Assembly (NCBI RefSeq): GCF_002128405.1
Contig: NZ_NETJ01000009.1
Span: 1-64,000 of the forward strand
DNA length: 64,000 nucleotides
DNA from: Gottfriedia solisilvae
GTDB lineage: Bacteria; Bacillota; Bacilli; Bacillales; Bacillaceae_G
Reading direction: 5' to 3'
Both the position numbers and the translations under genes were made by a program. This document shows positions 56,666 through 64,000 of the stretch, piece by piece (position 1 is the first letter of the stretch; the number at the start of each line of letters is the position of its first letter). The notes under the pieces are model-generated. The model made no database searches, had not been told where the DNA came from, and worked only from the letters and a program-made list of their open reading frames with translations.

Positions 56666-56700
56666 TACAGCTTGTTTAAATGAACAAGCTGTATTTTCTT
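56666..56700 (+). terminator. Terminator after malS
   Basis: TACAGCTTGTT pairs perfectly over 11 bp with AACAAGCTGTA around a 6-base loop, followed by TTTTCTT. It lies only 30 bp before the sensor kinase gene, so some read-through is possible. Confidence 0.88.
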
Positions 56701-56730
56701 ATTAAATTACGTAGTGTATGGAGGGCAACT

Positions 56731-58083
56731 GTGTTTATAAATCCAAAACGAAGTACTCTTGGCATAAATCGGGGAGTATCAGAATTGAAGCCAGATCAAC
56801 TTCAAGACAAGGACGTCTGGATTGTTATTGCTTTAATGATTATCGTACCGATTGCGGGTGAATTAAACTTTCATCCATTCGATAATATATTTCGTGTCAG
56901 TTTTGGAACGCCTATTTTCTTTTTTTCTTTATTGTACTTTAGAAAAATTTCACCCTTTTTTTTAGGGCTTTTTGTAGGAGCGGCCGTTTTTATCTTTCGT
57001 GTTGGTTTGGACTGGGTGGTTTTGGCAGATTTTAGTCTAGATAGTTCATTCTCTATAAGATACCCGACGTTTTTTTACTATCTAATGTATGCCTTTCTGT
57101 TTTACCTACTCAGAGTAAATCGTTTCCAACATCCTTTACTGATTGGCTTTTTCGGCATTACAATCGAAATTGCATCTAGTCTTTTAGAGCTAATACTCCA
57201 ACTGATTGGAATCGGTTCAGAACTTACGGTAGGTGAATTAAACAAAATTATTATTATTGCTATATTTCGAAGCTTTTTTGTTTTAGCTTTTATTAATATG
57301 ATGAAACTGTACGAACTAAGATTAAAAGAATCGCAAACCCGGAGAGAGAATGAGAATATGCTCATGCACCTTTCCAATTTATATGTTGAGTCTGTTTATT
57401 TGAAAAAGACGCTACAAAATGCAGAGACAATCACAAAGGAATCCTATCATTTATATCGTAATATGAATCAAGTTAATCCTGATCAAGGGTATCCAATTGA
57501 AGAGTGGGGAAAAAGAGCCTTGCGAATCGCAGGAGAAGTACATGAAATAAAAAAGGATAATCAGAGAATCTTTGCAGGTCTTTCAAAGCTCATTTCAAGT
57601 GAAAGCTTGCCAGAATATATGAATGTAAATGAATTAGCGCTTATTATTATTAGAAGCAATCAGAAGTATGCGGCACTACTAGGAAAGAAAATAGAGTTTG
57701 ATTCTAAAATAAACGGTAAACATTCGAATTATCATATTTACTTAATGCTATCCTTTATCAACAATTTAGTTGCTAACGCAGTTGAAGCAATTGAAAATAT
57801 AGGGACGATTATGATTTCAATTGATAAAGCTGACGACGATTGGATTGAATGTAAAGTAAGTGACAATGGTCCAGGAGTTCCTTCAAAATATACCGAGCTT
57901 ATTTTTAAACCTGGGTTCACCTCAAAATATAGAGGAGATGGAACACCATCAACAGGGATAGGTCTATCTTATATAAAAGAAATGGCAGAGGAATTAGGAG
58001 GAGAAGTAACACTTAGTCAAAAAGAGCACGAATGTATTTTCATGATCCGACTACCGGTTCGAAGTCTAGTCGAGAAAGGTTGA
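56731..58083 (+). CDS. glnK: Membrane sensor histidine kinase, GlnK/YcbA type
   Basis: About six hydrophobic segments occupy residues 29-190 with little extracellular loop, followed by a coiled-coil and kinase core. The likely phospho-accepting histidine is H271 in AGEVHEIKKDNQRI. The GHKL ATPase shows NAVEAI (N box), DNGPG (G1), GFTSK and STGIGLSYIKEM (G2). The partner downstream resembles GlnL, so this is taken as the GlnK-type partner. The signal is unknown; the neighbours suggest acidic amino acids or C4 acids. GTG 56731, 5 bases after GGAGGG, gives 450 residues; the upstream ATG 56680 lies in the malS terminator. Confidence 0.8.
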   Translation: MFINPKRSTLGINRGVSELKPDQLQDKDVWIVIALMIIVPIAGELNFHPFDNIFRVSFGTPIFFFSLLYFRKISPFFLGLFVGAAVFIFRVGLDWVVLADFSLDSSFSIRYPTFFYYLMYAFLFYLLRVNRFQHPLLIGFFGITIEIASSLLELILQLIGIGSELTVGELNKIIIIAIFRSFFVLAFINMMKLYELRLKESQTRRENENMLMHLSNLYVESVYLKKTLQNAETITKESYHLYRNMNQVNPDQGYPIEEWGKRALRIAGEVHEIKKDNQRIFAGLSKLISSESLPEYMNVNELALIIIRSNQKYAALLGKKIEFDSKINGKHSNYHIYLMLSFINNLVANAVEAIENIGTIMISIDKADDDWIECKVSDNGPGVPSKYTELIFKPGFTSKYRGDGTPSTGIGLSYIKEMAEELGGEVTLSQKEHECIFMIRLPVRSLVEKG

Positions 58084-58087
58084 GTTT

Positions 58088-59023
58088 ATGCTTTTTTATA
58101 TCACAGACGACGATGAAGTTTTTCGTTCAATGTTGTCACAAATTATAGAAGACGAAGAGTTGGGAGAAGTTGTTGGCGAAGCGGAAGATGGTTCGTTTCT
58201 AGATGCGCATACTTTAGCATTAAGACAAGTAGATATTCTATTTATCGATTTGCTCATGCCAAATCAAGATGGAATTGAAACGATTCGAAATATAGGGCCA
58301 TCTTTTAAAGGGAAAATCATTATGATTTCTCAAGTAGAATCTAAAGAGCTCATTGGAGAGTCATATTCTCTCGGAATAGATTATTACATCACAAAGCCTT
58401 TGAATAAAATTGAAGTAATATCGGTTATAAGAAAGGTGATGGAACGGATCAGATTAGAACGATCTATAAAAGATATTCAAAAATCACTTAGCAATGTATT
58501 TGAATGGAACTCATCACATAATCAAAAACCTCTTTCTGATAAAAAGAAGATTACAGATTGGGGACAAGTTCTTTTATCTGAGCTTGGCATAGCTGGAGAA
58601 AATGGCAGCAAGGACCTACTCGATATGATCAATTATATATTTGAATATGAAGCAAATCTTACCTTTGAGGCGGGGTTCCCTACTCTTAAGGATATTCATA
58701 CTCATATAAGTTTGAAGAAATTAGGTATGAGTGCTACACAAGAGGATGTAGACAGAGAAAGGAAAGCTTCCGAACAACGTGTTCGTCGTGCAATTAATCA
58801 ATCATTAAACCATATGGCATCAATTGGTCTTACTGACTTTGCGAATCCTAAATTTGAGAACTATGCTTCAAAATTTTTTGACTTTGAAACAGTGCGTCAA
58901 CGAATGACAGAATTAAAGCTTGCAACATCTCTTACGTCATCAACACATACAAGAGTAAATGCTAAGAAGTTTATTCAAGTATTGTATTTTGAGGCTAAAC
59001 AAATGCTAGCTGAAGGTTATTAG
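58088..59023 (+). CDS. glnL: Response regulator, GlnL/YcbB type
   Basis: An N-terminal receiver (about 1-120) has the acidic pocket DDD at 7-9, phospho-acceptor D54 in ILFIDLLMPNQDG, and the conserved lysine in YYITKPLN. The C-terminal YcbB-type DNA-binding domain (about 165-300; KASEQRVRRAINQSLNHMASIG, NPKFENYASKFFDF) is near-identical in pattern to B. subtilis GlnL. It starts 4 bp after the kinase. In B. subtilis GlnL activates glutaminase and glutamine transport genes; here the gltP, aspA and malS genes are the natural candidates. Confidence 0.85.
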   Translation: MLFYITDDDEVFRSMLSQIIEDEELGEVVGEAEDGSFLDAHTLALRQVDILFIDLLMPNQDGIETIRNIGPSFKGKIIMISQVESKELIGESYSLGIDYYITKPLNKIEVISVIRKVMERIRLERSIKDIQKSLSNVFEWNSSHNQKPLSDKKKITDWGQVLLSELGIAGENGSKDLLDMINYIFEYEANLTFEAGFPTLKDIHTHISLKKLGMSATQEDVDRERKASEQRVRRAINQSLNHMASIGLTDFANPKFENYASKFFDFETVRQRMTELKLATSLTSSTHTRVNAKKFIQVLYFEAKQMLAEGY

Positions 59024-59040
59024 AATAAAGAAAATAAAAA

Positions 59041-59075
59041 TGCGTTCTCAACCTTTTGGGTTGGGACTTTTTTAT
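59041..59075 (+). terminator. Terminator after the two-component genes
   Basis: TCTCAACC pairs with GGTTGGGA (one G-T pair) around a short T-rich loop, followed by six T residues. The AT-rich stretch 59076-59243 that follows shows no gene and no clear promoter. Confidence 0.85.
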
Positions 59076-59243
59076 ATTGATTTAACACTTTTGGAACGAA
59101 TTGATTAGAGAATAAATAACTTTTGAGTAGAAAACAATAAATGCTATGAATAACAATCATTCATTAAATGAGCTTGTTCTTTTGTATGATATATTTAGAG
59201 GAAGTATATATTTTAAAAAGGCATAAAATAAAAAGGAGATATG

Positions 59244-60713
59244 ATGACGAATAAAAATGAACACCATATTGGATGGAACTTTGATAATAGCTATGTTAGA
59301 CTTCCGGAAATGTTCTTTACGAAAATCAATCCAACCAAAACTAGTTCGCCAAAGTTAGTGATTCTCAATGATTCATTAGCTAAAGACCTTGGGTTAGATA
59401 TCCAGGCATTAGAAAGTGCTGAAGGGATTGAAGTTCTTTCAGGTAACCAAATACCAGAAGGTGCAATGCCGCTCGCACAAGCTTATGCTGGTCATCAATT
59501 TGGATATTTCAACATGTTAGGTGACGGTCGTGCAATATTAATAGGAGAGCAAATTAACTCTTTAGGTGAGCGGGTTGATATTCAACTAAAAGGTCCTGGT
59601 CGAACGCCATATTCAAGAGGTGGAGATGGTCGTGCCGCAATCGGTCCGATGTTACGAGAATATATTATTAGTGAAGCAATGCATGCACTTGGAATTCCTT
59701 CAACACGGAGTTTAGCTGTGGTTTTAACAGGAGACGTCATTAGGCGTGAAACTTTGTTGCCAGGCGCTATATTAACACGTGTAGCTGCTAGTCATATTCG
59801 AGTAGGAACGTTTCAATATGCATCAAAATGGGGCAGTACGGAGGATTTGAAGACGCTAGCCGACTATACGATTGGGCGCCACTATCCTGATATAGAACAT
59901 ACTCCAAACCGTTATCTTTCACTACTTCAAGAAGTGATTCAGCGTCAGGCGAAATTAATCGCCAAGTGGCAGTTGGTAGGATTTATCCATGGAGTAATGA
60001 ATACAGATAATATGACAATTAGTGGAGAAACGATCGATTATGGACCATGTGCTTTTATGGATACATATCATCCCGAAACGGTATTTAGTTCAATAGATAC
60101 TCAAGGGCGCTACGCTTATGGGAATCAACCACTTATTGCAGGTTGGAATCTTGCTAGATTTGCCGAAACTTTACTGCCTTTACTTCATGAGGATCAAGAA
60201 GAAGCTGTGAAATTAGCCCAAGCTGAAGTTTCGAATTTTATTGAGATCTTTCATTCAAACTGGCTTATGGGAATGAGAGCAAAACTAGGATTATTTAACG
60301 AAGATGAGCAGGATGAATCCCTCATTGAAGATCTTCTAAATATGATGCAAAAATATAAAGCAGACTATACAAACACATTTGTTTCCTTAACTTTTGGTAA
60401 GCCAGAGGATACAACACTTTATGGGACACAAGAATTTGAACAATGGAATGAACAGTGGCAAGCAAGAAAAAGCAGTCAAAAGGAAACAGAGGACGAATCA
60501 ACTCAATTAATGAGAACGAGCAATCCTGCCCTAATCCCTCGTAATCATAAAGTGGAGGCTGCACTAGAAGCCGCAGAAAAAGGAGACTTGAGTTTGATGA
60601 CCAAGCTCCTAAGCGCGCTTTCTAAACCTTTTGCACATTCACCTGAACAATGTGCTTTTGCAACATTACCTGAGCAATCAAATGAACCATATCGAACATT
60701 TTGTGGAACATGA
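59244..60713 (+). CDS. selO: Protein adenylyltransferase SelO (YdiU family)
   Basis: SelO is a pseudokinase-fold enzyme that transfers AMP from ATP to Ser, Thr or Tyr of proteins, and is linked to oxidative stress. Motifs include [37 protein letters not shown] and the catalytic-loop [21 protein letters not shown]. The cysteine in DYGPC and the one in the final TFCGT correspond to the redox pair known in E. coli SelO. 489 residues, complete. ATG 59244 is 5 bases after AAGGAG; ATG 59241 is equally in frame but closer. Confidence 0.93.
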   Translation: MTNKNEHHIGWNFDNSYVRLPEMFFTKINPTKTSSPKLVILNDSLAKDLGLDIQALESAEGIEVLSGNQIPEGAMPLAQAYAGHQFGYFNMLGDGRAILIGEQINSLGERVDIQLKGPGRTPYSRGGDGRAAIGPMLREYIISEAMHALGIPSTRSLAVVLTGDVIRRETLLPGAILTRVAASHIRVGTFQYASKWGSTEDLKTLADYTIGRHYPDIEHTPNRYLSLLQEVIQRQAKLIAKWQLVGFIHGVMNTDNMTISGETIDYGPCAFMDTYHPETVFSSIDTQGRYAYGNQPLIAGWNLARFAETLLPLLHEDQEEAVKLAQAEVSNFIEIFHSNWLMGMRAKLGLFNEDEQDESLIEDLLNMMQKYKADYTNTFVSLTFGKPEDTTLYGTQEFEQWNEQWQARKSSQKETEDESTQLMRTSNPALIPRNHKVEAALEAAEKGDLSLMTKLLSALSKPFAHSPEQCAFATLPEQSNEPYRTFCGT

Positions 60714-60721
60714 TGATGTGA

Positions 60722-60758
60722 AAAAACTCTCAACTATTTTTTGGTTGAGAGTCTTTTT
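60722..60758 (+). terminator. Terminator after selO
   Basis: ACTCTCAAC (60726-60734) pairs with GTTGAGAGT (60744-60752), then CTTTTT. The following 130 bases to the portal gene are AT-rich with no clear promoter. Confidence 0.9.
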
Positions 60759-60892
60759 ATGGAATAAAAGGAATAATCTAATTGTCCAAGTCATAATTTT
60801 AATAGATAAAAATTAAAAAATCTTAATTTATAGATTATGATATGTACCCTTATCCCTAACCCTTTATTACTAATAGTTGGGAGTGGTAGCCA

Positions 60893-62173
60893 TTGGGCTT
60901 AATTGAAAAGATACTTGGTAAAAAGAACTATACGTCGAACTTAGCTCATTTTAATTTGCTTAATGATGATGGTGAAGGATTTTTTACTTTAGGAGACAAA
61001 TTATTTAAAAGTGATGTGATCAGAGCTTGTATTAGGCCAAAAGCGAGGGCAATTGGAAAACTTACAGCTAAACATATTCGAGAAAATATAAAAGAATGTA
61101 AAGTAAATCCGGACCCATGGATCATTAGTGTACTTGAGGAACCGAATCAATTTATGACTGGGCAAATGCTTCAAGAGAAATTAGCGATTCAATTAGAATT
61201 AAACAATAATGCCTTTGCATATATAAAGCGAAATGAATATGGTTATCCATCTGAAATTTTTCCAATACCTTGTACGAAAATTGAAGTATTGGAAAACAAA
61301 CAAGGTGTAATATTTTTAAAATTTACTTTTAAAACAGGTAGGGTTATTACATTACCGTATGATGATATTATTCATTTAAGACAAGACTTTAATGATCATG
61401 ATTTATTTGGTGATCCCCCTTACGATGCTTTATTACCACTACTAGATCTAGTTGATACAATTGATGACACAGTTGTACAAAAAACAAATGGAAATCATTT
61501 GATAAAATGGCTATTAAACTTTAAAGAAGTACTTGATCAGTCTGAAATGGAGAAAAATGCAACAGAATTTGTTAATAATTATATGAAGATAACAGGAGCG
61601 GGCGTTAAAGTAGGTATATCTGAACCTAGCTATGAATTAGAGCAGGTTAAATCAGATAGTTATGTACCAGAGTCACAACGATCATTAGATGCGATACGAC
61701 GCATTTATAATTTTTTTAATACAAACGAAAAAATTGTTCAGGGATCTTATAATGAAAATGAATGGAATACGTATTATGAAAGTGTAATTGATCCTTTAGC
61801 CATTCAAATGAGCAATGAATTTACTAGGAAGATTTTTTCGAGTAGAGAAAGAAGTAGTGGAAATAGAATAATTTTTGAAACATCTAACTTGCAGTTCGCC
61901 TCAATTGCTACAAAGTTAAGTTTATCTGTTATGGTCGACCGTGGCTCATTAACGCCAAATGAATGGCGTTCAATCATGGCATTTGGACCAATTATGAGAG
62001 GGAATACGCCAATTAGAAGTACAACTTTGGTACCGATAGATGAAAAGGAAAAAGATAGGGAGTGGGAGTTAGAAAGAGAAAGAGAAAAGAAAAGAGAAGA
62101 AGAGATGAAAAAATGTATAGAAGAAGTAAAATCAAAGGAAAAAGAGAAAGAAAAGAAACCAGATGAGAAATAA
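60893..62173 (+). CDS. Lone HK97-type phage portal protein
   Basis: Portal proteins form the dodecameric ring through which tailed-phage DNA enters the capsid. The 426 residues follow the HK97-type order: SDVIRACIRPKARAIGKLTAKHI, an EEPNQFMTGQMLQEKLAIQLELNNNAFAYI core helix region, then YPIPC-like FPIPCTKIEVL, LRQDFNDHDLFGDPP and a C-terminal NEFTRKIFSSRER part, ending in an E/K-rich tail (about 380-426). The start is TTG with GGGAGTGG 7 bases upstream. No terminase, protease, capsid, integrase or attachment repeat is nearby; flanking terminators make it a single-gene unit. It could be a domesticated remnant; its function here is unknown. Confidence 0.85.
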   Translation: MGLIEKILGKKNYTSNLAHFNLLNDDGEGFFTLGDKLFKSDVIRACIRPKARAIGKLTAKHIRENIKECKVNPDPWIISVLEEPNQFMTGQMLQEKLAIQLELNNNAFAYIKRNEYGYPSEIFPIPCTKIEVLENKQGVIFLKFTFKTGRVITLPYDDIIHLRQDFNDHDLFGDPPYDALLPLLDLVDTIDDTVVQKTNGNHLIKWLLNFKEVLDQSEMEKNATEFVNNYMKITGAGVKVGISEPSYELEQVKSDSYVPESQRSLDAIRRIYNFFNTNEKIVQGSYNENEWNTYYESVIDPLAIQMSNEFTRKIFSSRERSSGNRIIFETSNLQFASIATKLSLSVMVDRGSLTPNEWRSIMAFGPIMRGNTPIRSTTLVPIDEKEKDREWELEREREKKREEEMKKCIEEVKSKEKEKEKKPDEK

Positions 62174-62188
62174 AAATAATGATGAATG

Positions 62189-62232
62189 AAAAATGGCTCC
62201 TAACAACGATCTTGTTACGGGCCATTTTTATT
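62189..62232 (+). terminator. Terminator after the portal gene
   Basis: AAAAATGGC pairs with GCCATTTTT, continued inside by TAACAA/TTGTTA around CGATC, and followed by T-rich sequence. Confidence 0.9.
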
Positions 62233-62357
62233 GTTTTTTTTGTTACTGCTGTTATTTTAAAATCCATTTTTCATGATACTTGTCCAAACACGATTGTCTA
62301 AGCATTCATATTATAAAGTAATGCGAAGAACTAAACAAATTCATGGAGTTGTTTTAT

Positions 62358-63629
62358 ATGAAAGAAATGGACAAGAATGCAGTTATTACACTTTTAGGCA
62401 GTTCAGGAGGCGTAGCAAAGGCTGTACTATCGATTTTTAATAAAGCATTTCAAGATCAAGATGATCCACTTTATCACATCTTACAAGGTACAAGATTTCA
62501 TTTAATTGATCTTAAACAAAAAGACGTATCTTATTTTGAAAACATTATGCCAGTTTTGATGGACCGTGTGACATTTCATGAAATGAATTTAAATAATTTG
62601 GATTCATTTAACAAACATTTAATTGATTCCAATACGTCGCTTGTAATTGATGTTTCAAGAGCGGATTCTGTTGAAATGCTAAGGTGTTGTAATGAGCTTG
62701 GTATTAAATATGTGAACACTGCGTTAGAAAGTGAAATTGTAGATGAAGATGAAAGTATAAAAAACGGTTTTCCACTTAAAGAGCGTTTGCGAATTTTTGA
62801 GGAAAACAAAAGAAAATTCAAAAATACCTCAGCTATTATTGGATCTGGAATGAACCCAGGAATAGTCCAGTGGATGGCACTTGATTTAATGAATCAACAC
62901 CCTTCAGAAAAACCTCAAGCATGTTATATCGTTGAACATGATGATTCTTTTTATGAGGATCCCTCAGTTGCTCAGAAAGATACTATTTACACTACTTGGT
63001 CACCAGTTTGTTTTTTAGAAGAAGCTGTAACTAGCTTTCCGATGTTTGTGAAACAAGATATTCCAATTTTTCTTTATGAAAATGTTTATTCGGTGGAATT
63101 TAAAGTAACATTAGGTGATAAACAATTTTATGGCTGTTTGATGCCGCATGAAGAAGTATTTATCATCGGAAAACTATTTAATTTAGAAAGTGGATTTCTA
63201 TATCGTGTAAATGAGCACACAACAAATTTAATTCGAGAAAACTTAAATAATGTCGAACAAATAATGGATTTTGATAAAAAGCTTCTTGATCCTTCAACTG
63301 CACCTTTAAATGGTGAGGATTTAGTAGGTGTACTGCTTGTATATGAAGAAAAAGAAAGATTTGTTTACAATGTAATGAATAATGAGTATGCATTTAAAAA
63401 TTATGGTACGAATGCCACGTATCTTCAAGTAGCTTGTGGTGTTTATGCTGGAGTTACGAGTTTATTTTTAGATTCTTTTACAAAAGGAGCATATTTTGTA
63501 GATGAATTATTATTGGATACAAACAGTAAATACGGTACGTACTTGAAATATCATATGCCTCATTTTATTTATGGAGAAAATCCAACTAGTGATGGAATGC
63601 TACTTCAGAGAATGAAATCATTTAAGTAA
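62358..63629 (+). CDS. Saccharopine dehydrogenase-family NAD(P)-binding protein
   Basis: The N terminus holds a Rossmann dinucleotide site (VITLLGSSGGVAKAVLSIF), followed by VIDVSRADSVEMLRCCNELGIKYVNTALE and SGMNPGIVQWMALDLMNQHP, patterns shared by saccharopine dehydrogenase-like and homospermidine synthase-like enzymes (compare GANPG). The 423 residues are in the family range. Homospermidine synthase or a related carboxy-polyamine enzyme is possible, but no polyamine gene is adjacent and I cannot decide. ATG 62358 follows GGAG by 9 bases; ATG 62343 is in frame without a ribosome site. Confidence 0.75.
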   Translation: MKEMDKNAVITLLGSSGGVAKAVLSIFNKAFQDQDDPLYHILQGTRFHLIDLKQKDVSYFENIMPVLMDRVTFHEMNLNNLDSFNKHLIDSNTSLVIDVSRADSVEMLRCCNELGIKYVNTALESEIVDEDESIKNGFPLKERLRIFEENKRKFKNTSAIIGSGMNPGIVQWMALDLMNQHPSEKPQACYIVEHDDSFYEDPSVAQKDTIYTTWSPVCFLEEAVTSFPMFVKQDIPIFLYENVYSVEFKVTLGDKQFYGCLMPHEEVFIIGKLFNLESGFLYRVNEHTTNLIRENLNNVEQIMDFDKKLLDPSTAPLNGEDLVGVLLVYEEKERFVYNVMNNEYAFKNYGTNATYLQVACGVYAGVTSLFLDSFTKGAYFVDELLLDTNSKYGTYLKYHMPHFIYGENPTSDGMLLQRMKSFK

Positions 63630-63639
63630 AGCCATTCAG

Positions 63640-63765
63640 ACCGACCGCCGATCGATAGCTTTCTTCGTTGATTCGCCTGCTTGTGTTACTCATGTACCGT
63701 CAAATGGTAACTTAAGCTGCACATCCGGCTATGGCCACGAACGACAAGCATTTTTGATCAGTCCG
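63640..63765. other. G+C-rich foldable intergenic segment
   Basis: This stretch is visibly richer in G+C than the DNA around it and has no start codon-led gene. TGCTTGT (63678-63684) can pair with ACAAGCA (63744-63750), which is followed by TTTTT; inside, GTTAC/GTAAC (63685-63689 with 63707-63711) extends into CAT/ATG, and GGC/GCC forms a second small stem. It may be a dispersed intergenic repeat or a structured RNA. One frame is open through it but lacks a start and ribosome site. Confidence 0.45.
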
Positions 63766-63783
63766 AGTCTATTAACTACAAGC

Positions 63784-63815
63784 AAAGCCAATTACTTCAG
63801 AGTATTGGCTTTTTA
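63784..63815 (+). terminator. Terminator in the last intergenic region
   Basis: AAAGCCAAT (63784-63792) pairs with ATTGGCTTT (63804-63812) and continues into T residues. It may end transcription from the saccharopine dehydrogenase-family gene or from the foldable segment before it. The stretch 63816-63916 shows nothing certain. Confidence 0.85.
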
Positions 63816-63930
63816 CTGTCGATAAAGATTTATGAAAATTATTACTTCTTACATGGAAGAAATTAAGTATCTACTTTTTGAATGAACATTCCCCTTTCGT
63901 CTTAGACTATTGCTACGGGGAGGTTTCAAC

Positions 63931-64000
63931 ATGAATGTTATTACAAATTTTCGAGAAAAAAGAAGAGCTAAACAAATTACATTTGAAAAAAGTTTATTGA
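63931..64000 (+). CDS. Start of a gene cut by the window edge
   Basis: ATG 63931 lies 6 bases after a strong ribosome site GGGGAGGT, and the frame stays open to the end of the window, giving MNVITNFREKRRAKQITFEK and three more residues. The very basic start and the rpsI neighbourhood recall ybaK (DUF2521) of B. subtilis, but 23 residues are too few to be sure. Confidence 0.6.
   Translation, partial: MNVITNFREKRRAKQITFEKSLL

Noticed and set aside
56680-56730. A longer N terminus for the sensor kinase
   Set aside because: The ATG lies in the arm of the malS terminator; GTG 56731 follows GGAGGG and fits better.
60893-62173. The portal gene as evidence for an active prophage
   Set aside because: No integrase, terminase, capsid, tail or lysis gene and no attachment repeats are present within the window.
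63640-63825. An open reading frame across the G+C-rich intergenic segment
   Set aside because: It has no ATG, GTG or TTG with a ribosome site, runs straight through hairpins and a terminator, and shows no family resemblance.

Overview
The window is a stretch of chromosome from a low-G+C Firmicute of the Bacillaceae. It starts inside a 5S rRNA gene and then follows the order known from Bacillus subtilis: ctsR-mcsA-mcsB-clpC, radA, disA, yacL, ispD-ispF, gltX, cysE-cysS, mrnC-rlmB-rae1, sigH, rpmG-secE-nusG, the rplKAJL and rpoBC cluster, the str operon, the S10-spc-alpha ribosomal protein supercluster, ecfA1-ecfA2-ecfT-truA and rplM-rpsI. DisA, SigH, CtsR/McsB, T-box control and Bacillus-type ribosomal leaders all fit. 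I cannot fix the genus; the proteins are clearly Bacillus-like but not those of B. subtilis itself.

Layout. 1-137: end of an rRNA operon and its terminator. 338-4968: CtsR-controlled stress operon for arginine phosphorylation and ClpC proteolysis. 5144-16252: DNA repair and c-di-AMP, MEP isoprenoid enzymes, Glu- and Cys-tRNA synthetases with a Cys T-box, RNA processing genes and sigma-H. 16272-24492 and 24534-28142: transcription and translation core with several leader structures. 28168-51901: ribosomal proteins, elongation factors, SecY, Adk, IF-1, RpoA, an ECF transporter module and TruA. 52078-59075: an acidic amino acid/C4 catabolism block (DAACS symporter, aspartase, malic enzyme, a GlnK/GlnL-type two-component pair) led by a near-perfect CcpA cre site. 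59244-63629: a SelO AMPylase, a lone HK97-type phage portal gene and a saccharopine dehydrogenase-family protein, each apparently its own transcription unit. 63630-63930: a non-coding stretch with an unusually G+C-rich, foldable segment, then the start of one more gene cut by the window edge.

Points that stand out. The ybxB/rsmC-like methyltransferase gene carries a single in-frame TGA directly after its NPPI motif, with the rest of the gene intact. Two similar stem-loops precede rplK and rplA and look like duplicate ribosomal protein L1 sites. Promoter plus intrinsic-terminator leaders recur in front of nusG, rplJ, rpoB and rpsL. rplGB (between rpoC and rpsL) and map (between adk and infA), present at these places in B. 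subtilis, are missing and replaced by non-coding leaders. The 52-63.6 kb accessory block breaks the usual rpsI neighbourhood. I found no CRISPR array, transposase, integrase or recognisable novel defence system; most of the window is conserved housekeeping DNA.
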